A DNA stretch of 64,000 nt from Saccharicrinis sp050589685 (GTDB lineage: Bacteria; Bacteroidota; Bacteroidia; Bacteroidales; Marinilabiliaceae), in NCBI RefSeq assembly GCF_050589685.1, contig NZ_JBNGOS010000005.1:62001-126000 (forward strand), written 5' to 3'. The notes beneath the pieces were generated by a model. It was not told the origin of the DNA and ran no database searches. It saw nothing but the letters and a program-made list of their open reading frames with translations. Positions 16,241-25,804 of this stretch are shown here, piece after piece. Every line of letters begins with the position of its first letter. The stretch's first letter is position 1. The position numbers were made by a program, and so were the translations under genes.

Positions 16241-17380
16241 ATGAATATATTATCCTCGTTTAAACCTGTTAATACCAAGTTTATTGTAATAGCTTACCTA
16301 TTGTTTTCTTTTGTACCCCTGGCATTTTCTTCCCTAGAACACACTCCTTTCAACCAATCGGAGGAATATAATTTAATGATGGGCGAACGCCTTTATCATG
16401 GATTGATATCAACCGAGGGTGATAATCCTTCCTGTATTTCTTGCCATGCCAAATTTACCGGAGAGGAGATCAATTGGAATCCCTCAGCCATGGAAATTGT
16501 TATGGCTGCCGATTCTCTTTCTGCAGAGCAGTTTAAGAGTGCGGTTAATAGCCCAATGGATGGATTTATTGCCAAGGTACATAAAGGTTATAATTTAAGC
16601 GATGAACAGTTAGCGCAAATACGCCTGTACCTGAAAAAACTGGGTGCCGAAGGCGTGGGCGAAAAACCGGAAAGCTACCCGCAGTTACTTTGGTTCCTTT
16701 TTATGGGATTGTTGATGGCATTAGCAATTGTAGATTTAATTTTCACAAAGAAAATCCGTTACAAAGTAATTCACATCCTTATTATATTAGGAGGAATTTC
16801 GGTTCATTTAAAAATGGCTTATGTCGAGGCTGCCGAACTGGGCAGAAGTCAGGATTATATGCCCGACCAGCCTATTAAATTCTCTCACCAGGTTCATGCC
16901 GGAGACAATAAAATTGATTGTATGTACTGTCATTATAACGCGGAGAACGGTAAATCAGCCGGTATTCCGGGGCCCGGTTTGTGTATGAATTGCCATGTGA
17001 TTGTTCGCGAAGGGAGCCGTTCGGGAAAATCCGAAATTGCCAAGTTGGTAAAACACTTCGAAGAAGGAACGGATATTGAATGGGTTCGCATTCACAACCT
17101 GCCCGACCATGTTTTCTTTAGTCATGCACAACATGTAAATGCGGGTAAGCTCGATTGTGCCGAGTGTCATGGAGCGGTTGAAGAGATGCATATTCTTAAG
17201 CAAGAAAACGACCTTTCGATGGGATGGTGCCTGGACTGCCACAAGAAAACCAACGTTCAGTTCGCCAACGATTATTATTCAATATACGACAAGTACCACA
17301 ATGAGCTTTCCCAAGGGGTTAGGGACTCCATCAAGGCCGTAGATATTGGTGCCAATGATTGTATGAAGTGTCACTATTGA
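16241..17380 (+). CDS. actA: Alternative complex III subunit A: multiheme cytochrome c with an extra N-terminal heme domain
   Basis: 379 residues with an N-terminal signal/anchor (about 12-32). Six C-x-x-C-H sites are seen: CISCH (65), CMYCH (227), CMNCH (248), CAECH (306), CLDCH (330) and CMKCH (374). The last five make the c7/NrfB-like pentaheme domain of ActA. The first sits in a separate class-I-like cytochrome c segment (about 45-140), before two membrane helices (148-166, 175-189). This gives a C-terminal domain on the periplasmic side. It opens an operon with ActB-C-D-F-E, in which electrons pass from quinol to a periplasmic acceptor. The gap to actB is 140 bp. Confidence 0.88.
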   Translation: MNILSSFKPVNTKFIVIAYLLFSFVPLAFSSLEHTPFNQSEEYNLMMGERLYHGLISTEGDNPSCISCHAKFTGEEINWNPSAMEIVMAADSLSAEQFKSAVNSPMDGFIAKVHKGYNLSDEQLAQIRLYLKKLGAEGVGEKPESYPQLLWFLFMGLLMALAIVDLIFTKKIRYKVIHILIILGGISVHLKMAYVEAAELGRSQDYMPDQPIKFSHQVHAGDNKIDCMYCHYNAENGKSAGIPGPGLCMNCHVIVREGSRSGKSEIAKLVKHFEEGTDIEWVRIHNLPDHVFFSHAQHVNAGKLDCAECHGAVEEMHILKQENDLSMGWCLDCHKKTNVQFANDYYSIYDKYHNELSQGVRDSIKAVDIGANDCMKCHY

Positions 17381-17520
17381 TAGTATGGAGTGATGAGAGA
17401 CAAGTAGCGGGTTCCGCATAATGAGAGCCGGAACATTAAACAGGTGTTAAGTAATGCTAAGTAACCAGTGGATTATGAATTAATCCCGAACTGAAATAAT
17501 TATTATACAAATCGTTTCGA

Positions 17521-20508
17521 ATGAAGAAATACTGGAAAAGCATAGAAGAATATAAACAAGGAGCCAAGGATGATAATGCCCACTTGCCCAATAAAATCCA
17601 AGCCAGTGAAGCATTAAAAGCTTCACGCCGGGATTTTTTAAAGTATTTTGGATTTAGTGTTGCTTCTGCTGCCGTATTGGCCAGTTGCGAGCGCCCCGTT
17701 AAAAAAGCTATTCCTTTATTGATCCAGCCTGAAGAGGTACGTCCGGGTGTAGCTAGTTTTTATGCGTCTACTTTCTACAATGGAGGTGAGGCCGTCCCTA
17801 TTTTAGTGAAAGTACGTGATGGGCGTCCCATTAAAATTGAAGGCAACGATTTATGCATGATGACCGAAGGTGGAACCTCTGCTCAGGTGCAGGCTTCGTT
17901 GTTGAATTTATATGATGAGTCAAGGCCCAGAAATCCAACTTTTAATGGTGAGGAGACGAGTTGGCAAAAAGCCAACAGCGATATTACAGCCCAATTAAAA
18001 AATATAAGTGCTGATCAAGACATCATCTTCTTAACCCAAACGGTGATTAGTCCTTCGCAGCAATCACTGTTTTCAAAACTTCTGGCTATATACCCTAATA
18101 GCAAACAGGTTACTTTGGATCCTTATTCTTATTCAGGAATTAGGGAAGCATACAAAGAAGTGGTTGGGGAAGCCATAATACCGATGTTCCATTTTAATAA
18201 GGCTGAAGTTGTGGTCTCGTTTGCTGCCGACTTTCTGGGAACCTGGCTAATGCCAACAGCTTTTACCAATCAATATGTCAAAAACAGAAAACTGGAAAAC
18301 GGTCAGAAAAAGATATCCAAGCATATTCACTTTGAAGGTTTTATGTCCTTAACCGGCTCCAATGCAGATGACAGATATGTGATTAAGCCATCGGAGGAAG
18401 GCAGATATGTACTATCGCTATACAACGAAATAGCTAAATCATTACATCTACCTGCTTTGAATAAGGGTGGGTTCGAAAACGAGGTAAGTAAGGTAGCGCA
18501 ACAATTGGTACATGCCATGTCATCCTCATTAGTGGTTTCAGGTTCAAACGATAAAAATATACAGCTTTTAATAGCTGGCATTAATGCCATGCTCGGAAGT
18601 TTCGAATCGACCATCGATGTTAATAAGGAGATCAATCTTTATCAAGGAAATGATGTTGCATTGTCCGAATTAGTGAAGGGTTGTAAAGAGGGTAAAGTGG
18701 GCGCTTTGGTTTGTCTGGAATCGAATCCGGCTTATAATATGCCTGATGCCGTATCTTTTAAAGAAGCTGTCAAGAACGTTGGTTTCACGGTTAATGTTAC
18801 CTCGCAAAAAGACGAAACCAACGAACTATGCCAATATGTGCTTCCCGCAAGTCATTTTCTCGAATCGTGGAATGATGCGGAACCGGTATCTGGAGTGTTC
18901 AGTTTAACACAGCCTGTAATACGGCCTATCTACAATACAAAAAGCATGAATGAGATATTCTTAAGCTGGCTGGGAGAGGAAGCCAGCTCGTACGAATATC
19001 TTCATCAGTATTGGAACGAGAATATTATTGCTAAATCTGAAGAGGATAACCCGTTTATCTCAACCTGGAAAAAAACATTAAGTGCAGGAATATGGGATAT
19101 GGAAACCTTAAATAGAACCAGAAAGCTCCAGGTACCTGATCTAAGTTCCCCTGCCTCAATAGCACTTGCCGAAAAAACTGAAGCCGGATTAGAATTAATG
19201 GGGTACCAATCCGTGCCGGTCGGAGATGGCAGGATGGCTAATAATCCCTGGTTGCAGGAATTGCCCGACCCGGTTTCGCGGGTTTGTTGGGATAATTACT
19301 TTTCTGTTTCGCCAAAACTAGCAGAGGAAGAAGGATGGAGCCAGGGGGATGTTATTTCTGTGGCCGGAATGGAGCTGCCAGTATTCGTTCAACCCGGTAA
19401 TCATGATAAGGTTATCAGTGTGGCATTAGGTTATGGGCGAACCATGGAAGGCCCGAATCCGGAAGTGATAGGAAAAGATATTAAGTCTTTGCTACAAAAT
19501 AAAGAGGGAGAGGTAACATATTATACGCCCATCAGTGATGTTAAAAGTACCGGTGGAACGTATGAGTTGGCAACAACGCAAACCCATCATTCGATGGAAG
19601 GAAGAGCGTTGGTTCGTGAGACATCGCTGAGTGAGTACCTGAAAGATCCTGCTTCAGGCAATGAGATGCATGCCGAAATAGAGAAACTTCACACCTCCTT
19701 ATATAAGAAGCATGAATACAAAGGGCACCACTGGGCCATGTTTATCGACCTAAACTCATGTACGGGATGTAATGCTTGTGTGGTGGCTTGTTCCGTGGAA
19801 AACAACGTGCCTGTTGTTGGCCGGGATGAAGTCCGTCGTTCGCACGAAATGCACTGGTTGCGTATTGACCGGTATTATACGCAAGCACCTGATGATCCGG
19901 CCAGTTTAAGAGTGGTGCGCCAGCCGGTTATGTGCCAGCATTGCGATAATGCACCCTGCGAAAATGTTTGCCCTGTTGCTGCAACCAACCATAGTTCGGA
20001 GGGAATTAATCAAATGGCATATAACCGTTGTATCGGAACGCGTTATTGTAACAACAACTGTCCGTACAAGGTGCGTCGTTTCAATTGGTACGATTATACG
20101 GGGGCAGATGCCATTCCTTATAACAGGGTGGATGTTACCGGAATGTCAACGGACTTAAAAAGGTTGGTGCTCAATCCGGATGTAACCGTTCGTGCCAAAG
20201 GAGTCATCGAAAAATGTTCATTCTGTATCCAAAGGATTCAAGAGAAGAAGCTGGAAGCTAAAAAAGAAGGAGAGCCACTGCAGGATGGAGCAATTCAGAC
20301 AGCATGTCAACAGGGGTGTCCGGCCAAAGCCATCACCTTTGGCGATATGAACGACAAAAATAGTGCGGTGAGCAAAATGATGAAAGACCCGAGAAGGTAT
20401 CACTTGTTAGAAGAACTGCATACCTTGCCTAGTGTTGCTTATCTGACTAAAGTGAGAAATATTGAGGAAACAGTAAAATCAGAACCTGAACATAATACCG
20501 ATCATTAA
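17521..20508 (+). CDS. actB: Alternative complex III subunit B: iron-sulfur/molybdopterin-fold protein
   Basis: 995 residues. A Tat-like motif S-R-R-D-F-L-K at 35-41 precedes a hydrophobic run and Cys56 (A-S-C-E), giving the unusual Tat-type lipoprotein layout known for ActB. The large middle (about 60-700) has the molybdopterin oxidoreductase fold, which in this family binds no cofactor. The C-terminal part has four-cluster iron-sulfur ligands beginning at Cys746 (S-C-T-G-C-N-A-C, C-Q-H-C-D-N-A-P-C, C-I-G-T-R-Y-C, C-S-F-C and C-Q-Q-G-C-P), equivalent to 4Fe-4S and 3Fe-4S sites. It passes electrons from the membrane subunits to ActA/ActE hemes. Confidence 0.93.
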   Translation: MKKYWKSIEEYKQGAKDDNAHLPNKIQASEALKASRRDFLKYFGFSVASAAVLASCERPVKKAIPLLIQPEEVRPGVASFYASTFYNGGEAVPILVKVRDGRPIKIEGNDLCMMTEGGTSAQVQASLLNLYDESRPRNPTFNGEETSWQKANSDITAQLKNISADQDIIFLTQTVISPSQQSLFSKLLAIYPNSKQVTLDPYSYSGIREAYKEVVGEAIIPMFHFNKAEVVVSFAADFLGTWLMPTAFTNQYVKNRKLENGQKKISKHIHFEGFMSLTGSNADDRYVIKPSEEGRYVLSLYNEIAKSLHLPALNKGGFENEVSKVAQQLVHAMSSSLVVSGSNDKNIQLLIAGINAMLGSFESTIDVNKEINLYQGNDVALSELVKGCKEGKVGALVCLESNPAYNMPDAVSFKEAVKNVGFTVNVTSQKDETNELCQYVLPASHFLESWNDAEPVSGVFSLTQPVIRPIYNTKSMNEIFLSWLGEEASSYEYLHQYWNENIIAKSEEDNPFISTWKKTLSAGIWDMETLNRTRKLQVPDLSSPASIALAEKTEAGLELMGYQSVPVGDGRMANNPWLQELPDPVSRVCWDNYFSVSPKLAEEEGWSQGDVISVAGMELPVFVQPGNHDKVISVALGYGRTMEGPNPEVIGKDIKSLLQNKEGEVTYYTPISDVKSTGGTYELATTQTHHSMEGRALVRETSLSEYLKDPASGNEMHAEIEKLHTSLYKKHEYKGHHWAMFIDLNSCTGCNACVVACSVENNVPVVGRDEVRRSHEMHWLRIDRYYTQAPDDPASLRVVRQPVMCQHCDNAPCENVCPVAATNHSSEGINQMAYNRCIGTRYCNNNCPYKVRRFNWYDYTGADAIPYNRVDVTGMSTDLKRLVLNPDVTVRAKGVIEKCSFCIQRIQEKKLEAKKEGEPLQDGAIQTACQQGCPAKAITFGDMNDKNSAVSKMMKDPRRYHLLEELHTLPSVAYLTKVRNIEETVKSEPEHNTDH

Positions 20509-20611
20509 ATGAATTGAACGTTAATTGAATTTTGATCATTACCGCTCATCTTTTATATATCGGCATGCAAGAGTATTTTATTATTATATAAAGGTATAAA
20601 ACGCATAGCTA

Positions 20612-21991
20612 ATGTATGTATCGCCAATAAGGGAGCCTTTGGTTACCGGGTCCAAAAGTTATAAACAGGTAACCGACGACATTACAAAGCCGATGGAAGG
20701 AAAACCGGGGCCGCTTTGGTATGCTGGTTTGGGTTTGGCCTTACTGGCCTTGGGCTTTGGTGGTTTTGCTATTTATATCACCGTTTGGGACGGGATCGGT
20801 ACATGGGGATTAAACCGAACCATTGGTTGGGGCTGGGGTATCACCAACTTTGTGTGGTGGGTAGGTATTGGCCATGCCGGTACTTTTATCTCTGCTATTT
20901 TATTGCTGTTCAGGCAAAAGTGGCGTACCAGTATTAACCGGAGTGCAGAGGCTATGACTATCTTTGCCGTCATGTGTGCCGGGCTGTTTCCGCTGTTGCA
21001 TATGGGGCGTTTGCCGCTTGGCTTTTTTGTTTTCCCATATCCAAACACACGTGATTTATGGGTGAATTTTAACTCGCCATTATTATGGGATGTGTTTGCC
21101 ATCTCAACCTACTTCACCGTTTCTTTATTGTTCTGGTACATGGGCTTGATCCCGGATATTGCCTCTATTCGTGACAGACTAAAAGAAGGGATAAGAAAAC
21201 AAGTATATACTGTACTAAGTTTTGGGTGGACCGGTTCGGCGCGTCATTGGTCCCGCCACGAAAGCATGAGTCTGATATTGGCTGGATTGGCTGCCCCATT
21301 GGTACTTTCAGTACACTCCATAGTTAGTATGGACTTTGCCACATCGGTTATTCCCGGATGGCACACCACCATCTTTCCGCCCTATTTTGTGGCAGGAGCG
21401 GTGTTCTCGGGCTTTGCCATGGTGCTTACTTTGATGATAATTACGCGCAAAGCATTAAACCTGGAAAACTATATCACGGTTGGTCATGTGGAATCCATGA
21501 ATAAAGTAATCATTGCTACGGGTTCTATCGTCGGAATCGCCTATCTTACCGAGCTCTTTATGGCTTGGTATTCGGGCGTCGTCTACGAGCAGTATGCTTT
21601 TGTTAACCGGGCTTTTGGGCCGTACTGGTGGGCCTATTGGATTATGATGACGTGTAATGTTATCACGCCCCAACTCTTCTGGTTTAAAAAGATCCGGCGA
21701 AATCTAGCCGCCACTTTTATCATCTCCATTTTTGTAAATATTGGCATGTGGTTCGAACGTTTCGTGATTATTGTTACGTCTCTTCACCGGGACTTTCTGC
21801 CATCGAGTTGGGCTATGTATTCACCCACCTGGGTCGAAGTCGGGGTGTATATAGGAACTTTTGGGTTGTTTTTTACCATGTTCTTTTTGTTTATCAGGTT
21901 CTTCCCGGTAGTAGCTATTGCCGAAGTAAAAAGTGTGTTGAAGAGCTCGGGTGAAAATTTTATCAGGAAAGGAGGTCAGGATGCGAAATAA
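20612..21991 (+). CDS. actC: Alternative complex III subunit C: NrfD/PsrC-type quinol-binding membrane protein
   Basis: 459 residues, ten predicted transmembrane helices, starting with a soluble N-terminus of about 30 residues. It has the NrfD/PsrC profile (W-W-V-G-I-G-H-A-G-T-F near 88-98, and repeated W/G-rich helices) and is the quinol-oxidising and possibly proton-moving subunit. It lies 103 bp after actB and overlaps the start of actD by 11 bp, so translation is likely coupled. The quinol-site histidine and acidic residues were not assigned by structure. Confidence 0.92.
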   Translation: MYVSPIREPLVTGSKSYKQVTDDITKPMEGKPGPLWYAGLGLALLALGFGGFAIYITVWDGIGTWGLNRTIGWGWGITNFVWWVGIGHAGTFISAILLLFRQKWRTSINRSAEAMTIFAVMCAGLFPLLHMGRLPLGFFVFPYPNTRDLWVNFNSPLLWDVFAISTYFTVSLLFWYMGLIPDIASIRDRLKEGIRKQVYTVLSFGWTGSARHWSRHESMSLILAGLAAPLVLSVHSIVSMDFATSVIPGWHTTIFPPYFVAGAVFSGFAMVLTLMIITRKALNLENYITVGHVESMNKVIIATGSIVGIAYLTELFMAWYSGVVYEQYAFVNRAFGPYWWAYWIMMTCNVITPQLFWFKKIRRNLAATFIISIFVNIGMWFERFVIIVTSLHRDFLPSSWAMYSPTWVEVGVYIGTFGLFFTMFFLFIRFFPVVAIAEVKSVLKSSGENFIRKGGQDAK

Positions 21992-22520
21992 TAAGTTTGT
22001 AACCGGAATATTCTGGGATGATAAAGATCTCATGAATGGAATAAAAGAAATTCAGGCCAAGGGCATTTCTATTTTTGATGTGCGAACGCCTTTCCCGGTT
22101 CATGGATTGGATGATGTATTAGAGCTAAAAAGATCACGTTTGCCTCGGTTAGGGTTTGTTGCCGGAGCATTGGGAGCTATTGTCGCTTTTGGGTTTCAGA
22201 TGTGGGTGTTCACCGAAAGTTGGCCCATCAATTTCGGAGGTAAACCATACTTGTCGGTACCCTCCTTTGTGCCCGTGACGTTTGAGTTGGCCGTTTTATT
22301 TGCAGCCATTTCGTTGGTGTTCGGTTTCTTGATTCGTTCAGGATTAGGGCCTGGTGCCCCTACGGTTATTTTCGATGAGAGAACATCCGATGATGCTTTT
22401 CTGGTGGTAATTCTGGAAGATGAGAACAATCAATCCGATCGGATTACGGAGGTTTTAAATAGTGTCGGAGCACAGGAAGTAAAGCAAGTTGAACCTACTA
22501 AAACGCAAAATGATGGGTAA
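21981..22520 (+). CDS. actD: Alternative complex III subunit D (DUF3341)
   Basis: 179 residues from ATG 21981, preceded at 6-11 bp by A-G-G-A-G-G, which decides this start over the in-frame GTG at 21951. DUF3341 pattern: a soluble N-terminus (V-T-G-I-F-W-D-D, D-V-R-T-P-F-P-V-H-G-L-D near 34-45), then two transmembrane helices (about 57-80, 97-118), and a soluble C-terminus. ActD is a small subunit that contacts ActC/ActF. It overlaps actC by 11 bp and actF by about 11 bp. Confidence 0.9.
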   Translation: MRNNKFVTGIFWDDKDLMNGIKEIQAKGISIFDVRTPFPVHGLDDVLELKRSRLPRLGFVAGALGAIVAFGFQMWVFTESWPINFGGKPYLSVPSFVPVTFELAVLFAAISLVFGFLIRSGLGPGAPTVIFDERTSDDAFLVVILEDENNQSDRITEVLNSVGAQEVKQVEPTKTQNDG

Positions 22521-23685
22521 GCAATTTATCGTTTCAAAAAAACTGACAACAACACTGACTGTAACTGCAATAGTTGGGTTGGTGCTGAGCTTAGTGGGGT
22601 ATTTTGCAGGGGGGATTGATGGTCATCGTTTTTGGGCCAATGTTTTGCTCAACGGATTTATGATTATCGGTTTGTGTCTGGGAGCTGGATTTTTTGTTGC
22701 TGTTCACCTGATTGCAGAATCGGGTTGGCAAACATCTATTCAGCGTATTGCCGAAGCCATGGGGAGTAAAATATGGTTGGGCGCTGTAATGATTATTCCT
22801 ATTATTTTTGGAGCACATTCATTGTACCACTGGTCGCATACCGAACATTTGGATCGTGTGTTGCAAATGAAGCAAGGTTATTTGAATATGCCGTTTTTCA
22901 TTATTCGCATGTTTGTTTATTTGGGTGGATGGATATTCTTATTTCACAATATCCGCAAGGTTTCCTTATTGAGTGATACCAATCCCGACTTAAAACTGTT
23001 TAATCGCCTTCGTACATTTTCCGGTTTGTTTATTGTGTTTTTTGCTATTACCAGCTCTACATCTGCCTGGGATTGGCTGATGAGTATCGATGCGCATTGG
23101 TTTAGCACGCTGTATGGCTGGTATACTTTCATCGGTATGTTTGCCAATTCCATAGCGGTTATTATCATCTTTTTAGTGGTGATGAAAAAGATGGGTTATA
23201 TGGATCACGTCAACGATGAACATCTGCACGATTTAGGTAAGTACCTGTTCGGGTTCAGCATATTTTGGGCCTACCTATGGATTTCGCAGTACCTGTTAAT
23301 TTGGTACAGTAATATACCTGAAGAAACCACCTATTATGTAACGCGCATCAAAGGCTTTGAGGCTTTGTTTTATGTAAATCTGATAATTTGTTTTGTAGTT
23401 CCGTTTTTTGCGCTGATGTCGAGGGGAAACAAACGTAAAACGGATTGGTTGCTTTATACGGCTATTGTTGTATTTGTTGGGCACTGGATTGATTTATTTC
23501 TGGCCATTATGCCTGGAGCAGTTGGAGCAGAACACGCCCATATTGGTCTGTTCGAAATTGGACTATCGGTATTATATGTTTCCATCTTTGCTTGGTTTGT
23601 TTTTAAAGCCTTAACTAAAGGAAATCTGGTTCCTGAAAATCATCCATACTTTAAAGAAAGTTTTGACTATGAAAATATTAAGTAA
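22510..23685 (+). CDS. actF: Alternative complex III subunit F: second NrfD-like/ActC-like membrane protein
   Basis: About 391 residues from ATG 22510 (22513 is also ATG; the TTG at 22489 is unlikely). Ten transmembrane helices with conserved aromatic/charged spots (H-F/Y-W-S-H-T-E-H-L-D, W-D-W-L-M-S-I-D-A-H-W-F). In the family ActF is the ActC-like partner that completes the membrane core. In the six-gene order seen in related phyla ActE comes before ActF; here ActF precedes ActE. It overlaps actD at its start and actE at its end. Confidence 0.88.
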   Translation: MMGKQFIVSKKLTTTLTVTAIVGLVLSLVGYFAGGIDGHRFWANVLLNGFMIIGLCLGAGFFVAVHLIAESGWQTSIQRIAEAMGSKIWLGAVMIIPIIFGAHSLYHWSHTEHLDRVLQMKQGYLNMPFFIIRMFVYLGGWIFLFHNIRKVSLLSDTNPDLKLFNRLRTFSGLFIVFFAITSSTSAWDWLMSIDAHWFSTLYGWYTFIGMFANSIAVIIIFLVVMKKMGYMDHVNDEHLHDLGKYLFGFSIFWAYLWISQYLLIWYSNIPEETTYYVTRIKGFEALFYVNLIICFVVPFFALMSRGNKRKTDWLLYTAIVVFVGHWIDLFLAIMPGAVGAEHAHIGLFEIGLSVLYVSIFAWFVFKALTKGNLVPENHPYFKESFDYENIK

Positions 23686-24241
23686 ACTTAGTGTTGTCAT
23701 TATAATTGTTGCGGTTTTGATTTCTTGCGATAACGACAGGAATAAACCCGGATATAGTTATTTTCCTGATATGGAGCAGTCGAGAAGTTACGAAACCTAT
23801 AGCGAAAACCCGGTTTTGGAAGGTGGGGTAACCAATCTGATGCCCGTTGAAAATACGATTCCTCGCGGAATGATTCCCTATGAATTCGAGAAGACCGATG
23901 AAAACCGCAAGCTGGCCGGTCAGAAATTACAAAACCCTTATGCAGGGGAATCAGGCAGCCAGGAGCTGTTAGCTGAAGGTAAGCGATTATATAATATTTA
24001 CTGCTGGCATTGCCACGGCGATAAAGGGGATGGCAAGGGCTTTTTATACACCAGTGGCAAATATGCCTATCCTCCGGCAAGTCTGTTGGCCGATAAAGTA
24101 ACCGCTAATCCCGATGGCGAAATCTTTCACGTAATTTCAGTGGGCTTTGGAGTAATGGGAGCGCACCAGGGACAAATATTACCGGATGATAGGTGGAAAA
24201 TTGCTACTTATGTGAGGGAGGTGTTGATTAATGGGGAGTGA
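23669..24241 (+). CDS. actE: Alternative complex III subunit E: monoheme cytochrome c lipoprotein
   Basis: 190 residues from ATG 23669. A signal with lipobox L-I-S-C puts Cys17 at the mature end, so it is membrane-tethered. One C-W-H-C-H site (about residues 112-116) in G-K-R-L-Y-N-I-Y-C-W-H-C-H-G-D is the heme c ligand, and the distal Met is likely in the G-V-M-G-A-H segment (about 165-170). It is the last gene of the operon; no cytochrome oxidase (coxB/ctaD) follows, unlike many Bacteroidota, in which caa3-type oxidase genes are adjacent. It overlaps actF by 17 bp. Confidence 0.9.
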   Translation: MKILSKLSVVIIIVAVLISCDNDRNKPGYSYFPDMEQSRSYETYSENPVLEGGVTNLMPVENTIPRGMIPYEFEKTDENRKLAGQKLQNPYAGESGSQELLAEGKRLYNIYCWHCHGDKGDGKGFLYTSGKYAYPPASLLADKVTANPDGEIFHVISVGFGVMGAHQGQILPDDRWKIATYVREVLINGE

Positions 24242-24397
24242 ACAATGAAAATGGAGAAGATAAAGCAATAGGCAAGGACGATTTATAGAAAAGCCAGAAG
24301 GATACAATAATGAAAGGGGAGGGTAAAGTAAACGCCAACTGCTTCCCTCTATCTCCTCTTTAATCCCATGGGCCTAAGCCCTTTTTCCCAGAACTTC

Positions 24398-25075
24398 TCA
24401 AAACTTAGCGGCGTAAGTAGTTGGAGCGGAATTTTGGTAATTAATGGAAATAGAATCATTTTCTTTTTTAATTTCAGGCGGTAATTGTTCCAAAGGAATT
24501 CTTCTGCCATCTTTTGTGGCGATAATAAACGAGTCGTTGAACCCCATTTTCTTTATGTTGTTCCAAAATCCCAAAGCCTTTTCGTATTCATCAAACATAC
24601 CTAAAGTATATTGGTAAATACTGTCGTAAGTCTCCTGATTGATGGTAACCAGGTTTGCCGAATAGTCGTTTAGGTTAATTTCCTTAAAGGCACCTATCTG
24701 AACACGGTATTTATAACCCGTTTCGTTGCGATCTATTTTGTTCTGGTCTACCATTTTATTTAAGCTGTCCCTGTACAATACCAATGTGGTTGAAAGGGCA
24801 CTTTGTCTTTTTGAAAGCTCGTTATGTTTTTCAACCAAAGAATCTATTTGTTTATTGGACGATGAATTACCCGAGAAATCAATCATTCCCCTTAAGAGTA
24901 AAACCCCAAATAAGGATACAAAAAAGAAAGCCTGAAAATATAAGGATTTACGAAGATTTGTGATTTTTCCCGACTGTTTCCTGCTAATCTTTCTAAGGCG
25001 TTGTAATTCTTTATCAACCGCTTCTAACCGTAGTTTGTCCTTTTTGCTCTCGAATTCTAGTTCCTGCGCTGTCAT
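24398..25075 (-). CDS. Membrane-anchored coiled-coil protein with SPOR-like domain
   Basis: 225 residues. A basic N-terminal helix (1-45) with coiled-coil heptads precedes one transmembrane helix (about 47-64), then a second coiled-coil stretch (about 75-110), and a C-terminal globular part (about 120-200) beginning Y-K-Y-R-V-Q-I-G-A-F-K-E. The last resembles SPOR/peptidoglycan-binding domains (Q-I-G-A-F and a later helical segment with G-F-N-D-S-F-I-I-A). A cell-envelope role, perhaps at the division site, is an inference. It is the convergent neighbour of actE and the downstream gene of nothing obvious. Confidence 0.5.
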   Translation of the reverse strand: MTAQELEFESKKDKLRLEAVDKELQRLRKISRKQSGKITNLRKSLYFQAFFFVSLFGVLLLRGMIDFSGNSSSNKQIDSLVEKHNELSKRQSALSTTLVLYRDSLNKMVDQNKIDRNETGYKYRVQIGAFKEINLNDYSANLVTINQETYDSIYQYTLGMFDEYEKALGFWNNIKKMGFNDSFIIATKDGRRIPLEQLPPEIKKENDSISINYQNSAPTTYAAKF

Positions 25076-25185
25076 GTGTGTTGTGATTGAACTTTAAAAA
25101 TAAGGATAAAAATATAAAAAAAAATACCGTATTGGTGCAGCTATCCCTATAAAACCTACATTTTGTGTCAAAAAAGATGTATTGG

Positions 25186-25797
25186 TCAAAAATCCACCTC
25201 TTCCAAAACTTCTTTTATGCTTGGATAGGTATTTTGCATCGCTTTATATATTTCGTTATGGGGAATCCACTCGGCCGCTGTTATATGCTCCTCTGCTTGT
25301 GGTTTGGGGTTGTCAAACCCCTCATACTTCATCTTGTACCAATACGTTTTTTTCAGTATTAACTTTCTCTTTAAAGTGTAGGTATGCCAGGTGGGATTTA
25401 AGGCTTTAATGATTTTTAGGGGCGAAATAGCGCATTCCTCTTCCACTTCCCTCACTGCCGTTGCCTGGATAGATTCGCCTTTTTCAGCCTTTCCTTTGGG
25501 TAAATCCCAAACGCCCAATCGGTGGATAAATAATATTTCATTTTTTTTATTAAAGACTACCCCGCCGGCTGCATCTATTCTTTTAAAGCAAGAAGAAAAC
25601 AATTCCATTAGCTCGTCCATATCGTGATGGTATATATAAGCCTTCTTGATTTCCTGTTTTCTTTCGAAATTTAAAATAAAGTCCTGTAACTCCTTAATAT
25701 TAGAGTATTTAAATATTGCGCCAAAATCGGAGCTTAGGTCCCGTTCAATATTGTCTGTTAAAAAAACAATTCTATCCTTAAAAAAAACTTTATACAT
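25186..25797 (-). CDS. Nudix hydrolase
   Basis: About 203 residues from ATG 25797 (M-Y-K-V-F-F...); an ATG at 25806 three codons upstream is also in frame. The Nudix box is present from Gly near 124: G-x5-E, R-E-V-E-E-E near 136-141, with the residue pattern G-K-A-E-K-G-E-S. The N-terminal ~85 residues are a separate alpha/beta part not known to me. Nudix enzymes hydrolyse nucleoside diphosphates linked to other groups. This gene is divergent from pyrE, and the starts almost touch. Substrate unknown; a nucleotide-related role is a guess from pyrE. Confidence 0.82.
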   Translation of the reverse strand: MYKVFFKDRIVFLTDNIERDLSSDFGAIFKYSNIKELQDFILNFERKQEIKKAYIYHHDMDELMELFSSCFKRIDAAGGVVFNKKNEILFIHRLGVWDLPKGKAEKGESIQATAVREVEEECAISPLKIIKALNPTWHTYTLKRKLILKKTYWYKMKYEGFDNPKPQAEEHITAAEWIPHNEIYKAMQNTYPSIKEVLEEVDF

Positions 25798-25800
25798 TTG
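25793..25800 (+). promoter_or_regulatory. Candidate -7 box of pyrE
   Basis: TACATTTG is a perfect TAnnTTTG box. It ends four bases before the pyrE ATG at 25805, so transcription would start at or next to the first base of the coding sequence, giving a leaderless message. No good TTG at the -33 position was found, which lowers confidence. Confidence 0.4.
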
Positions 25801-25804
25801 CAGC

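Noticed and set aside
25646..25804. N-terminal extension of the PyrE reading frame
   Set aside because: It lies inside the Nudix gene; PyrE homologues begin at the ATG at 25805.
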